From: Oopsacas minuta
Taxonomy: Eukaryota > Porifera > Hexactinellida > Lyssacinosida > Leucopsacidae
Length of the DNA stretch: 64,000 nt
Reading direction: 5' to 3'
Assembly: GCA_024704765.1 (NCBI GenBank)
Contig: JAKMXF010000088.1
Location: 434,001 to 498,000 of the forward strand
Part shown: positions 12,702 to 24,700 of the stretch, in pieces
Position numbering within the stretch: position 1 is the first letter of the stretch
Layout of the letters: the number at the start of each line of letters is the position of its first letter
The notes under the pieces: generated by a model
Told to the model about the DNA's origin: nothing
Seen by the model: the letters and a program-made list of their open reading frames with translations, nothing else
Database searches by the model: none
Program-made: the position numbers and the translations under genes

Positions 12702-15700
12702 ATGGAACTTGATACAGCAAGAGTAGCAGATTATTTTGTTATTTGTGGTTTGAATACGAACAGTCGTCCAGTCCCTAATCTCTGTGAAATACAGGAAGTT
12801 CATTCGGTGTCTTCGTTAGAATATGTGACACACATAACTGCAGTTAGATTTGATGAGAAGATCCCAGCGGAATATGTAGTGAGGAAGAATACACCAGCTG
12901 GACATAGGGTTGATTTTAGGATGTCAGAATTTACTACTAATTATTTTCATTTGTGTTATAAGAAGAGTAGAGATTTGGATGGGCCTGTTAGTCCTATTTC
13001 TGAGATTAGGTGAGTTGCTGCTATTTGTTGTAGAATTGTACGAACTCTCTATTTACAGTCAACTCCCGGTATATCGAAGATAATTACTTCGATGTACCGA
13101 TGAAATATAGGATACTTTGGTTTGGGACCAAATGTGTACATATTTCAGGCTTCGATATTTCCGTGTTCGACATAACGGAAGTTGGCTCTAGAGTCTTTTG
13201 ATCCTAAAAAGGAATATCGTTCGGTCATTAGTAAAGTAACGCAAAATTCAACACAGCTTTCCAATCTTTATTTCACGTTTTGTCATATATTGTAACTATC
13301 CACCCTCCCTAGACCATTCTTTAACCGTCTAACGGCCACATTATAATTAACATCTCAATAATAGACCTGAAAACTCAATTATTTTCCGTTTCTAAATTTG
13401 TTTGTTTATTTTAAGATTGTTTATTTTCATTTTTAGAGTATTTTTAACAGACACAAACCTACCCAGAGATTTCCAATTAGTAGAATGGCACTCATCTCAG
13501 AAACCTGTTAACTTTGGTTCATTAGGAAGAGAGATCTATCTTGGTTATAGAACTACAATATTACATGCACATACTGTAGCTATCACAGATTTAAATCTTA
13601 TTTGTGTTGATAAAGTGAGTTTTCCATTTCCTGTTACGTATTTGAAATTTTGCTAGGATTTGTGTCAGGTTCATCGACGTTCCTGATTTTGTGAACAATA
13701 TAATCTACTGTTATTTGAAAGCTTGTTTCAGCACACCACACATCCAATTTTGCTTATTTCATCGTTCTATCACTATAAACTGTATTATCTAGCTTAAATA
13801 ACCATGGATATATATATATATATATATTATACTATCTACGGTAGAACGCAGATAAGACATACACTCGGGTCGATGGGGTATCGTGAATCTATAATTTTTG
13901 AAATTATCCAGGTTGAGGGCATTCCTGTTATCTTACAAGTAATATTCCGTTTAAATAATTATAAATTCGTATAAAGCAATCATGTTTGTAGGTGTAAACA
14001 CATTCGTAGCCTACATTTACGATATATCAACGTATTTGCGTGTCTCTTAGCAACATAAAGTTATGTCTTAATCAAACCTGAATTTAATTACTATATGAAT
14101 AGTACAATATTTCATTCGATAATACTCTAGCTAAACTGTCTTGAAGTTGGTCAAAACACATGAATTTTGTATTAGGATTATTTTACTGTATTCTAATTCA
14201 GTGAGAATTTATTTATACAATTTCTATCTTGGATATCAGCTGGTATTTTAAATATCCGTGTTTGAGATAACGGGAGTTGAATGTATATTTATCCTATATT
14301 TCTGAAATTCTCTTTTCTTAGGGAGAAGTCCCCCCTCCGGGATTCAAACGATTGAAAAAGAACCTTGACAATCATATAATGGTAAGCACACTCAACATAT
14401 GTGAATATTATGTCTTAATGATATTTTAATTATAGGCAAAATCAAAAATACATTTATGCTATAAACTTGCTATGCCCAGACCCAAAGCTGTTTACTACAC
14501 TCCAGGTATGAGTAGTCTATTATTATTCTTTTGATAAATGTTTGTTTGTGTCTAAAAATATGGAATTGCTAACCATATGCATTTGTGTAAATTATCATTT
14601 TCAGTAGCTATTATTTGGATGTCAGCGTTTTGGTTTTCTACGATCGATTTGCTAAGAATATTCAATACAAAGTTTGACTATTCATAATTTGATCGTACAT
14701 TTATGCACTAGATCTTCGTCTACAGATTCACCCTTATTCTAGCAATAGTTGAGGATTATTTGTGTATATTTCTTCCGTAATTAAGTGTCATGATTGAGTT
14801 GTTTCGAGTATATTTTAGCGAACTTAGACACTTCTATAACGGTGTACTTTTTAATATATTATTTGGGTTTATCTTCAATTAATTTTATTAATGATTTCTA
14901 ATCAGCAACCTTGATAAGCAAAAGTAATGGTTATTCCATACGAATTCCTATATACCAAGTTAGCTGCCGTAATGTGAGATCAATATTAAACTCTCGTTAT
15001 ACAGAAGTGATTCTTTGCCCTCTATAGCTTGAAAGTAATTGATTTTCTCCGCTTATAACGAGAATTTCCTATCGATTGCTACCATGAAAATCACATATTC
15101 TTCGAATCTTCTATTCTATAACTAAGATATTCGAACCTTATACTTCTATTTCACTGTTAATTTACTATTTTCAGTATTCACAGCTGATCTATTCCTTAGA
15201 CAATATAGTTAACATGTCCAGTTTTATCATATACTACATGTGAATTTTATCATATACGTATATCGATTGAAGAATTTGAAATATTTATTTGGTAATTAAT
15301 ACGCAAGTGGATTTATTAATACGATCTGAATTACGTTTTCAAGATATTGCCACTCCAGTAATAATCTTACTTTTTCACTGTACGTAGCGATAAGTATTGT
15401 AAATTTATTTATTACTTATTTTGTAATATACTGGCTAGAAATGCGATTTCCATATTTTTCTGTATTTCTGTTATTTCGTTCTATGATATTTATACACCTC
15501 AAAATGCACTTAACAAATATTCTATGACCTATAGGGGACCACCAAGGGGCCCATGGACCTCAGTATCGGGACCGCTGCGATTCCAAAGCTTTTTGAAAAC
15601 CCCCTGAATATTTGTGGAACGAAAAGCCTGTACCCGTTTGTATCTGAATTTTTCGCAATTATTATTATGAAAAACGGTAACCTTTTAAAATCTTACATAC

Positions 15701-18700
15701 GTAATACCCAGCTTTATACCTATTATCTGACAATTCTAATCAGATTGCGTACGATTTACAATATATTGAAAGATATAGACCCTTTGAATTAGCACTTTAT
15801 TATAATGACAGAGCTAGAAGATCATACGATAATAGAACTGGTACCCGAATCTATTGCAGAACGTATTTGGGGCCTAAGTGAAATGTTCCCAGAGCGTGTA
15901 CAAACTGTTACTGGAAGTTTTACAACCAACACTGTGAAGGGAATTATATTTTCTTGGAAATTTATACGTAGTTCTCTCTGGGTTTTGAGTACGAGTTTGG
16001 CAATTGGTGTCCTACCATTGGTTGTAGTTCAACAGAGAATAGCGTTTGAAGATATGATGAATGAGCAGAGGAAACAAGGATTATTCGGCCCTGCTGTACC
16101 CGGTGACCCCAGCAGTCAACATGAACCGATGCGCACTTGAGACATTTATACGTATATGTCTTACTTATTAGTTAGAAAACATCGAATTATTAAACTATTT
16201 TAATGATCATATTGTCATACGTGTAATTTCGACTCGATTACTTAATTCATCTTAGAAATTGCATTTTGAAAATATTTGTCCTCTGGCAATATCAGATATT
16301 TACTTATTGTACAACACATGTAAGAATATTTTACTATTCACTGCTGCATTACTTTAACAGCAATGCTAAATCAGAATATAACTCGAGTAGTTATTTCTTG
16401 CTAAAAATACTATTACGTCACTCAATACCACCTCATGAAGATTATTATGCTTCCAACCCATTTCTCAGAGCTGAAAGTACAGTATTTTCTTACAATATTA
16501 TCATTCTTTTACTATTTATTAACTCAAAATACTGAACTAAGCATTCCTCTATAAATACCATTCACTTTCAACAGCTGTATATTTACTAATTACGTATATA
16601 CCTTTTATTCCGTTCTAACTTTCTCCAATATTCTTTAGAAATTCTGAGTTATTACCCAACAAAAGAATACCCAAAAGATCCGTTAGACCGGAACATATTG
16701 AGTTTCTGTATGCCAGCTGGTGTCAGTATAGAAGTATATGATGAAGATACTCTATGTCCATTACCTACTTCTGCTAATTTTGTGTTTACAAGAGATGATG
16801 GAGTTAAAGTTAGTTGCTGATTTATTGATATAATTAAATTACAAATTATCTAGTCTGAAGCCTGCGTCAAGGCTTCCGGAGGTGTTTTGCTTCTTGGTCT
16901 CAAGCTTAGTTGACTAATTCTCATTGAAAAAACGGCTAATCATGTATTGCAGTGTTCCCCTGAATAACCACCGGGGGATAGAAAAGGCAACAAGACTTGT
17001 GGATGAAATTAATTATCACATTCCCATATAAGTAACTGTTTGAGGACGAAACCTAGGTTGCTAATACTCAAACTCTACTGTAATATATTTCCTGTAGAGT
17101 TATGGCGTAGCTGTTACATTATATGAACCTGTACCAGAGGATCTTAGAAAAATAGATATGTTCAAATCACTTAATGTAGAAGCTAGTAAGAAGGTAAGTC
17201 CCGCCTAGAATGTGGGTATTTATTGTGGATACAGTATAATCTTCACAAACGGGCCTTGTAGAAACGAGAAACTTCTTGAAACTGATCGTTTTGGGGGGGG
17301 GTATAACACTGTATGAAAATTCAGAGAATTTTGAAAATGTGTTTGTATTTTAGCCAAACTTATTTATGAGTAAAGCAGTAGTTATAACATCTAAATGGCC
17401 TTTCTTTCCTGCATTCAGAACGTTCTTAACAACTCTATACAGAATATCTATCTCTAAATCTGTAATACCTCTTGAAAGGTATTTATCTTGTCTGTGTATT
17501 TGTGTGTTCTATTTTAAGACAATATTCCGTTTAGATATATTTATAATTTCATGAGAGGAATACCATTTCCTAAGCCAGATGGCTCTAAAGTTATGATGCA
17601 GGTAAGTATTTGGTTGTCTTTTTCGCGTATCTGTTTGATTCCAATTGATGATATGCCTTTATTGCAGTTCAAACTTCACAATGTTCTTTGAACATAGCAA
17701 TACTTATGCTAACCAATTTTATATTTCAATATTTTCCTATGGATAAGAAGTGAAATTCATGGAGATTAGAGATCTCGCAAGTATGTATCTCATCAATTTT
17801 ATCTAATATATTATATTATAGATAGGACCTGAAAGTATATTCTTCTCACCACCAGTCAACACATTAATGCCTCTTAAGTGAGTCATCTCAATAATTTCCT
17901 ATTTATCTTTCTATTCCCAAAGTACCATATGTTATCTATTTGTATTATTATTATTTAGCACAGCTCCATTTCACACTCTCCTACAGTGTCTCAATCCTAA
18001 GAATATAATTACACTCATACACTTGGTTTTATTAGAGCAGAAGATAGTGTTATTATCTTCTGTACAATCTACACTTATATCTGTAGCAGAGTCAGTACAA
18101 TGTGTGAGTATATACGTATACAGTGTTTATAGCATATTAGCGATTCGACTAATAGCAAAATCGCCATTAGCAACTTTTTGACGTGGCTTAGGACACCTTA
18201 TTGGCTCTTTTAGATGTGTCTTAAGGGTCAATTTCTAACTAATACGATACTACTGATAAGACTTATAGATTATAACTTTCCCTTGGTGTATTAACTACAG
18301 TGTAAACCTTAACAAACGGAGTGACAGGAACGCCGAAAAATGCTACCCAGTTTGTGGAGGTTCATTTGTATGGGACTATGAATACGCTTAGTTTGTTTTC
18401 ACTCCGTTTTCAGAAGTTCCCCGATGTAGAGGTTACACTGTACTCATAATTCTTATTTCATTCTAATAGTTACTCTACCCTTTTGAATGGCAAACTCCTT
18501 ACATTCCTTACATCCTGGATACCATGACAGATATGTTAGATGCTCCTGTCCCTTTTATATTCGGTTAGTTTCCAGCTGACTCTACTACTGAATTGTGTGA
18601 TATGTTTAGTTAGCTGTATTTAATATTTGATTATTGCAGGTATTCATTCTTTGGATTTTGACGTTGTTCCTTATTTGGAGAATCCTACTAGTGAAGTTAG

Positions 18701-21700
18701 CTTTGTTGATTTGGATTCTGATTATATTTACGAGTAAGTTCTACGGAAATTTGTAAACATTATTGATTCTCCCTACGCTATGGATAATGCTTAGCATTTG
18801 AGTTTTGATTACACCATAGTGAATAATATTACGGGATTATAGGTTGTATTTTAGCGGATTATTCAATTTTTGGCGGGATTTCGATCGTGACGTAGCATGT
18901 TGCACTAGTTTAGGTTGCTAAAATGCTGGAACTACCGCTTTTGTGACGTTTCAGCGGTACATAACACTTGATTTGTATCGAACATTTTCCAATTAATATT
19001 CACAATAACTGTATTTGAGTAAAATTTATGTATATTATTCCTAGAGGAATTTCTACAAAAGAATTAGCCAGATTAGCACTGCCAAAGGTGAGAATTATTA
19101 TTATATTTCTGAGTAATTGCAGTAGATTTCGGATAAGACGTACACCTTCTCGAAACAATAATTAATACTTCTTGCCTGTGTTTCGCTATTTTACATTTTT
19201 ATTAATTACGCTAGGGACCTTGTAAATCACTTCGTAGAGCTCTGACAGAGATCAGACAACATATCATTGGTAAGATCAAGTTATACTTTTAATTTACTAA
19301 TATTATATATCTTAACATTACATTTTCGTAGGTATGGGATTGTCAGCAGATGATTTAGCTGTAGATCTAGCTCCAATTAATATCACTGCCCGCGTGGAAG
19401 ATCAATTGGTATGTAAGAGAATACGTACAGTAGACTCCGCTAAATGGAGCAACCGGTTAAGCTTTAGGCCCTCGGTTTTTCGAGTCAACACTCTATTTCC
19501 GGGCCAATAAATTGTGGATATTGAGTTACTTTTCGTTTTGATTTCGAGGTTCTATACAAAATCCGTCGAATGACGCCAGTAGGTGTGTCTCTCAAAAATA
19601 TCTTACAAGCAAATTTAATAATTCACCTGTACAGGATTGGATTAAACTTTAGCTTTCGTCATAGCTCACTAATTACAATGTTTACAATAAACGTTATCAC
19701 GTTTGTGCAGGAAAAACATTATAATTATCAAAATTGTAATATAATACAATTCAGCATTATTTTAATAAATTCAAAAGTCCCATTTGCATATTTTCAATGC
19801 ATTTTACGTAGCTGTATTACTTGATTATGAAACCTTTGGAAGTAACTAACACTTATTTGTGACTTAATTATTCAATTGTAAGATTATTTAGAGTTTTAAT
19901 AGTTTAATTATTTGATAGTTTCAGCCATTTAAACCATTTTGCGGTATAAATAAGGCGAATTTTACAGCTGTTTGAGTGATGAAACAATTTCAAATATTTG
20001 TGTTTTATAGGCACGAATTGATCTTTTAATTCAAGATGCAATGTTGAGGTTCATGATAAAGCTTTTTACTCCGTACAGATCTTGTTTGATTCAACCCACG
20101 TCAGTGACAATTGACCATAATGAATGTTTCAATAGAAAAGGTATTTCATGTCGGTTTTGTATTTCGGGCCATGGATAGTAGTCAAGTCGTGGTAAGGAAA
20201 ACTTACAACTGACTGTACACTGTACAGTGTAATCTCCACAAACGGGCTGCAATCTGCCATGGACACTGAAAAATGCTGCTCCATTTCCCCCGTTTGTGGA
20301 GGTTCATTTGTATGGGATTCTTCACCCCGTTTCCATAGGCTCCATTAGTGGAGGTCTCACTGTATTTGGGGCTGTTTCTTGCTGTCAGTTGCCCATTCGG
20401 CGTTCCTTATTGACCAAAATTGTTAAGCGATTTTATTTGCGTATTTATATTTCAGGTTTTCTTCAAATTATGTCAAAAAACGAAAGAGGTTTTTTCATGG
20501 AATTTTTCGATACTCAGGTAATATATTTATAGATTTATACTTACAGTCAACTCTTGATACATCGAAGCACAAGAGACTAATTCCTTCGATCTAAGCATGT
20601 ATTTCCATGTATTCCTGTTCGATATAACGGGAGGTGACTGTAGATGATATGACGAATTTCTATTTGACTTTATCCTGTTATATTTGTATTATTTAGATGT
20701 TCCAGAAATTTATACAAGACCGCTTCACAGATGTTGAAAACAAATTGAATTTTTTCGATTCTTGTATTACAAAGGTATTTACGTGGATTATATGTACTAT
20801 AAAATTTCTATGATTTTACTATCTGTATATTTAGATAAATGCTGGAGCAGGCAGCAAAGAACCACTTATCGAATATTTCCAAATACAGTAAGTGAAGTTT
20901 GCATTCAAAATCAGTTTGCGGCGAGCATTGAATATTTCATTATTCTTATAGTGCAGATGCTATTGTCCGTACAGAGCCTGTTAGTAGTAAAGGGTTACCA
21001 CCAAATGTAACATACAGGTATGAAAAATTCATATAAAGAGGGACATTTGGCCCCTCTCTCCAAAAATGTACATTTCATCCAATGATCATCACGATTTCCG
21101 TTATATCGAAGCTCAATCGATAATTCCTTCGATATTACTGATGGAATGAATATTACCTTAACTGATACTGTGCTCTTTCTTTTAGCTATAATACATTTCC
21201 AAACTTAAATATGGATTATTTTCCTGAAGATGTTGAAACTGAAAAGGATATTATTCCTAAAAATTTCTCTCAACAGCTTGATGCTACGCGTGTGCTAAAG
21301 GTAAAATATGTGTGAATTTATGTAAAGTTAAAAAGTGCAAATTTGTTCAATTCCTTGAATATTTGGCCTCTTTGAGAATAGCAGATATATTTCGCATATT
21401 TTACATACATTTCTATGGTGTTATTTTGTTGTTAGGATGCTGTAAAGTACAAGCACGATCCATTTAAATGGCCGCGGTAAGTTACCTTGTACACCTTGGA
21501 TAGTAAGATATGCAATATGAATTATATAAACTCAACTCCTGTTAGATCGAACACTGATATATAGAAATACCCGCTGATATCGATGTCTAAAATTGTACAA
21601 ATATGCTCCCAATCCGTCAAATTTACACATATTTTCACTGGTTATATCGAAGTAAGAATCGCGATCCCTTGAGCTTCGGTATAACGGGAGTTGACTGTAT

Positions 21701-24700
21701 TTTCGCAAATAGTATTTACCTTTGATATTATTCTATTTAGCTTCTTATTGGGTCAATGCTACTCCCTCTGGTTCTTATATCTTCCAACATTTATACAGAA
21801 TAAATCTGCTAGTGAGCAAGTTAATATCGGAAATGAATGTCTATTGGTATGTTTGGCAGTTATTCGTTTATATTCATGTACATATCCATTTATGTGTTTG
21901 TTTGTTTAGCTTTTAGAAGCAATTCGCAGTAAAGATGTTCTTGTTACAGACGAGGTAAATATGTTTAGCTTTAGCAGTTGTGCATGAAGGTTTTGTCCAT
22001 CAAATATACACTGGATACCCCCCCTTTAGGAATTGCAATATATGATTTATTTTCATTCATAAAGCACATTCAAATGTAACAGATTTTACGCTTTTTCTTC
22101 TAGGTTGCATACTTGAGGCTTATGGAGATTGGCTCAGAACAAAAAGATCTACAACTAGTACGGAATGTTTGGAAAGATTTAGAAAGAGGAAATACTGAAT
22201 CTTCTACGAATATATTCACTCTATATTCAAAGGTTAGAAAATTGAAATATTCGAATACTCGTTTATATCCAGATCAGAAATTGTACAAACACGGTCACAA
22301 ACCCTGTCAAAGTAACAACTTTCATAGGTTATAACGAAGTAATTATTTCGGTCCCTTGAGCTTCGTTATAACTGGAGTTAACTGTACCAACATTTGAAAA
22401 ATTCATATTTTGCGTAAAATTTATTTATTAACATATCCATATTTATAGGCTCTTGATAACTGCTACACGAGGAGAGCACAGCTAAGATGGAAAAAGAGTA
22501 TTATAGCAGTTCTATTCTTTACTTCCTTATACAACAGTGCTACAATAGCTGGAGGTTCTCCTTTTAACAAATCTCTAGCTCCCCGAGGTGATCTCAGACG
22601 GAGAGTCCTGAGGGTTAAAAAGAAGATAACACTGGGCTCGTTCTATCCCGAGAAGATTAGAATCAGTCCTATGCATAGAGATGGTAATGACGTCATGATA
22701 GAAGATGAAGAATCGATGAGTGATTTGACTGTTGAAGTTTTGAAACAAACTGTAATTGATCCAGCATGTAACACTATGCTTGATTCGGATTCCGAAGACT
22801 CTATGTTTAATCCTCCTTCTCTTTCACCTTCTCCTCCACCCCCAGAGCCATCTAGACACACCCCTAGCCCGGTTTCAATACTCTCTCTACCCCCTATACA
22901 AATGCTAAGAGAAGCTAAGAAATATTTTAAACATTCACTGAAGAAAACTAGTGTGCGTTTGGTTAATCATCATGATACAAAACTTGAAAATGTTGTAAGA
23001 GTTAATAATGAAGATTCTGATGCTGCGTTTATTAATAAGGCGATGGCTCTTAAAATATCTGATCGCCTGCAAAATTCTATTGAGGCCGAATTGGAGAGTT
23101 CTATGGTGTTGAAAACTGCATCTGTTAGCGGTATGAATAATCGATTGAGTAACTCTCAGATTCTGACTAGTAAGGATTCAGGTTTTACTGAATTTACGGG
23201 CTCTAAAGGTAAGTAATTACCGAGTTCATAATTTTCCATTTATACAAGCGGATACCAACATTTTTTGTATTGCAGCCTATTGGAGGGAATCCACAGAGTG
23301 TGTTAAAGTTTCTATAGGGTCTCCACGGGTGACAAATATTGGGAACCGCTGCATAGGGGGGTTTTTAAGTGGCTGTTACCTTTAACCACTTTCATGAAAC
23401 AAAATTTGGATTCTTTAACGAGTGATAAAACATGAGTTTGACTTGGAGTATCAAAATACAGTTGTGTTTTACTATTTCCAATTCTTCTAATAGCGAATTC
23501 CACCTTTTTTCATGGACATAACTGTATTTTGTATTGGAAGTAGTTCGCATGAATTCACGTATTTGCAAGGAAAGTTCATGCAAATACAATTTGCTAATAT
23601 CCGAACTCCACTGTAGTGATTTTCCTCCAAATTTTAGGAGCAATAGATGTAGATCGTAAAGAATACTCTTCAGCAGATAATCTAACAGACACTAGACAAC
23701 CTCAACACAGCTCTACACCTGATAGACTTGCCTTACAACGTTCTGTAACAACACCCAACCCAAAACTCTCACCAACAGACGATTCGTTAGCAAACGAAAC
23801 TCGGTCAACTTCATTTTCACCTCTTCCAGAACCTCAGCAGAAATCAAGTAACAGTCCTCGGAGAGTTGTCAATCAAACCTCATCTAGTCCTGATTCCCTT
23901 GATAGCTTACGTACAGATAGTAGTAGTGGACAAACTCAAATTCATCCTTTTACTTCCCTAGTAATATACATGTCTAGTTCTACTAACTGTCCACATTGTA
24001 TGAGACAGATATATGATGAGGAAATTATTGCCATGTGGGCTGCTGAAGATATAGACTTGCAAATCAAGTGAGTGTTGTAACTTATCCCAGCTGTTCCCAA
24101 CCTGGGTTCCACCTGATCTCGAAATTTGTATTGCTGAGTACTCCTATTTATTTTAACGTGTTTATGTATTATTTAGATGTCAATACTGCGACAAGGAACT
24201 CATCCCTAAACTCACAATTCTAATGCAAGGGGTAACGAGAATTTATGACGTAATTCTTATACAGTGTAACCTACACAAAATATTATCCCGTTTGTGGAGG
24301 TTCCTTTGTATGGGACTAGGAATTTGTTTCTAGAAGTTTCCCCGTTTCTATTGGCCCCACTTTATAAAATGTAATTAATAGGCTATGGTGAAGGAATCAA
24401 TTGTAAAGAAGAAATCTATCCAACCTCATCCAACAAAATCTTTGAAAACACTATTTAAGAAATCAATCAGTGCCTCAACAGCTGAACACCCTTCAGTCAG
24501 TCGCAAATCATCTATTACAATGCCACGTAACCCCGTGGAAGCTGCCATAATTCCAACACCTTACATATATAGTGATGTATCTGAACGACTAACAGCGGCC
24601 ATCTTAGAGGACACAGAGCTACAAAATGTCCGACTTCATACTGACCTAGATGATGACGTGTCCGAGTTACAAGGTTCATATGATGATTCAGGGATTTTAC

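Larger units (their letters stand above)
12702..14505 (+). other. DENND4: DENND4 exons 1-4: MABP domain
   Basis: Exons 12702-13009, 13437-13614, 14322-14381 and 14436-14505. They hold three repeats of the MABP type: each has a xxDFxLVE/GFKRL-like strand and then a YLGYR, HLCYK or IHLCYKLAMPRPKA strand. MABP domains bind membranes in other proteins. GEVPPPGFKRLKKNL in exon 3 is the clearest repeat. Confidence 0.88.
16639..21017 (+). other. DENND4: DENND4 exons 5-20: tripartite DENN domain
   Basis: Exons 16639-16808, 17098-17193, 17354-17478, 17535-17601, 17822-17877, 17959-18103, 18470-18563, 18640-18733, 19045-19087, 19215-19269, 19332-19408, 20011-20140, 20456-20517, 20697-20774, 20835-20887 and 20952-21017. 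FCMPAGVSIEVYDEDTLCPL is the uDENN/cDENN core, LHLVLLEQKIVLLS with YPFEWQTPYIPYIL is cDENN, and FFMEFFDTQMFQKFIQDRF closes dDENN. This is the catalytic GEF part. Confidence 0.9.

Noticed and set aside
15553-15792. 79-codon frame just upstream of TOM22
   Set aside because: No family resemblance and intron-like composition; probably leader or plain intron.
22643-22861. Minus-strand glycine-rich frame
   Set aside because: It is the antisense of a serine/proline-rich part of a DENND4 coding exon.
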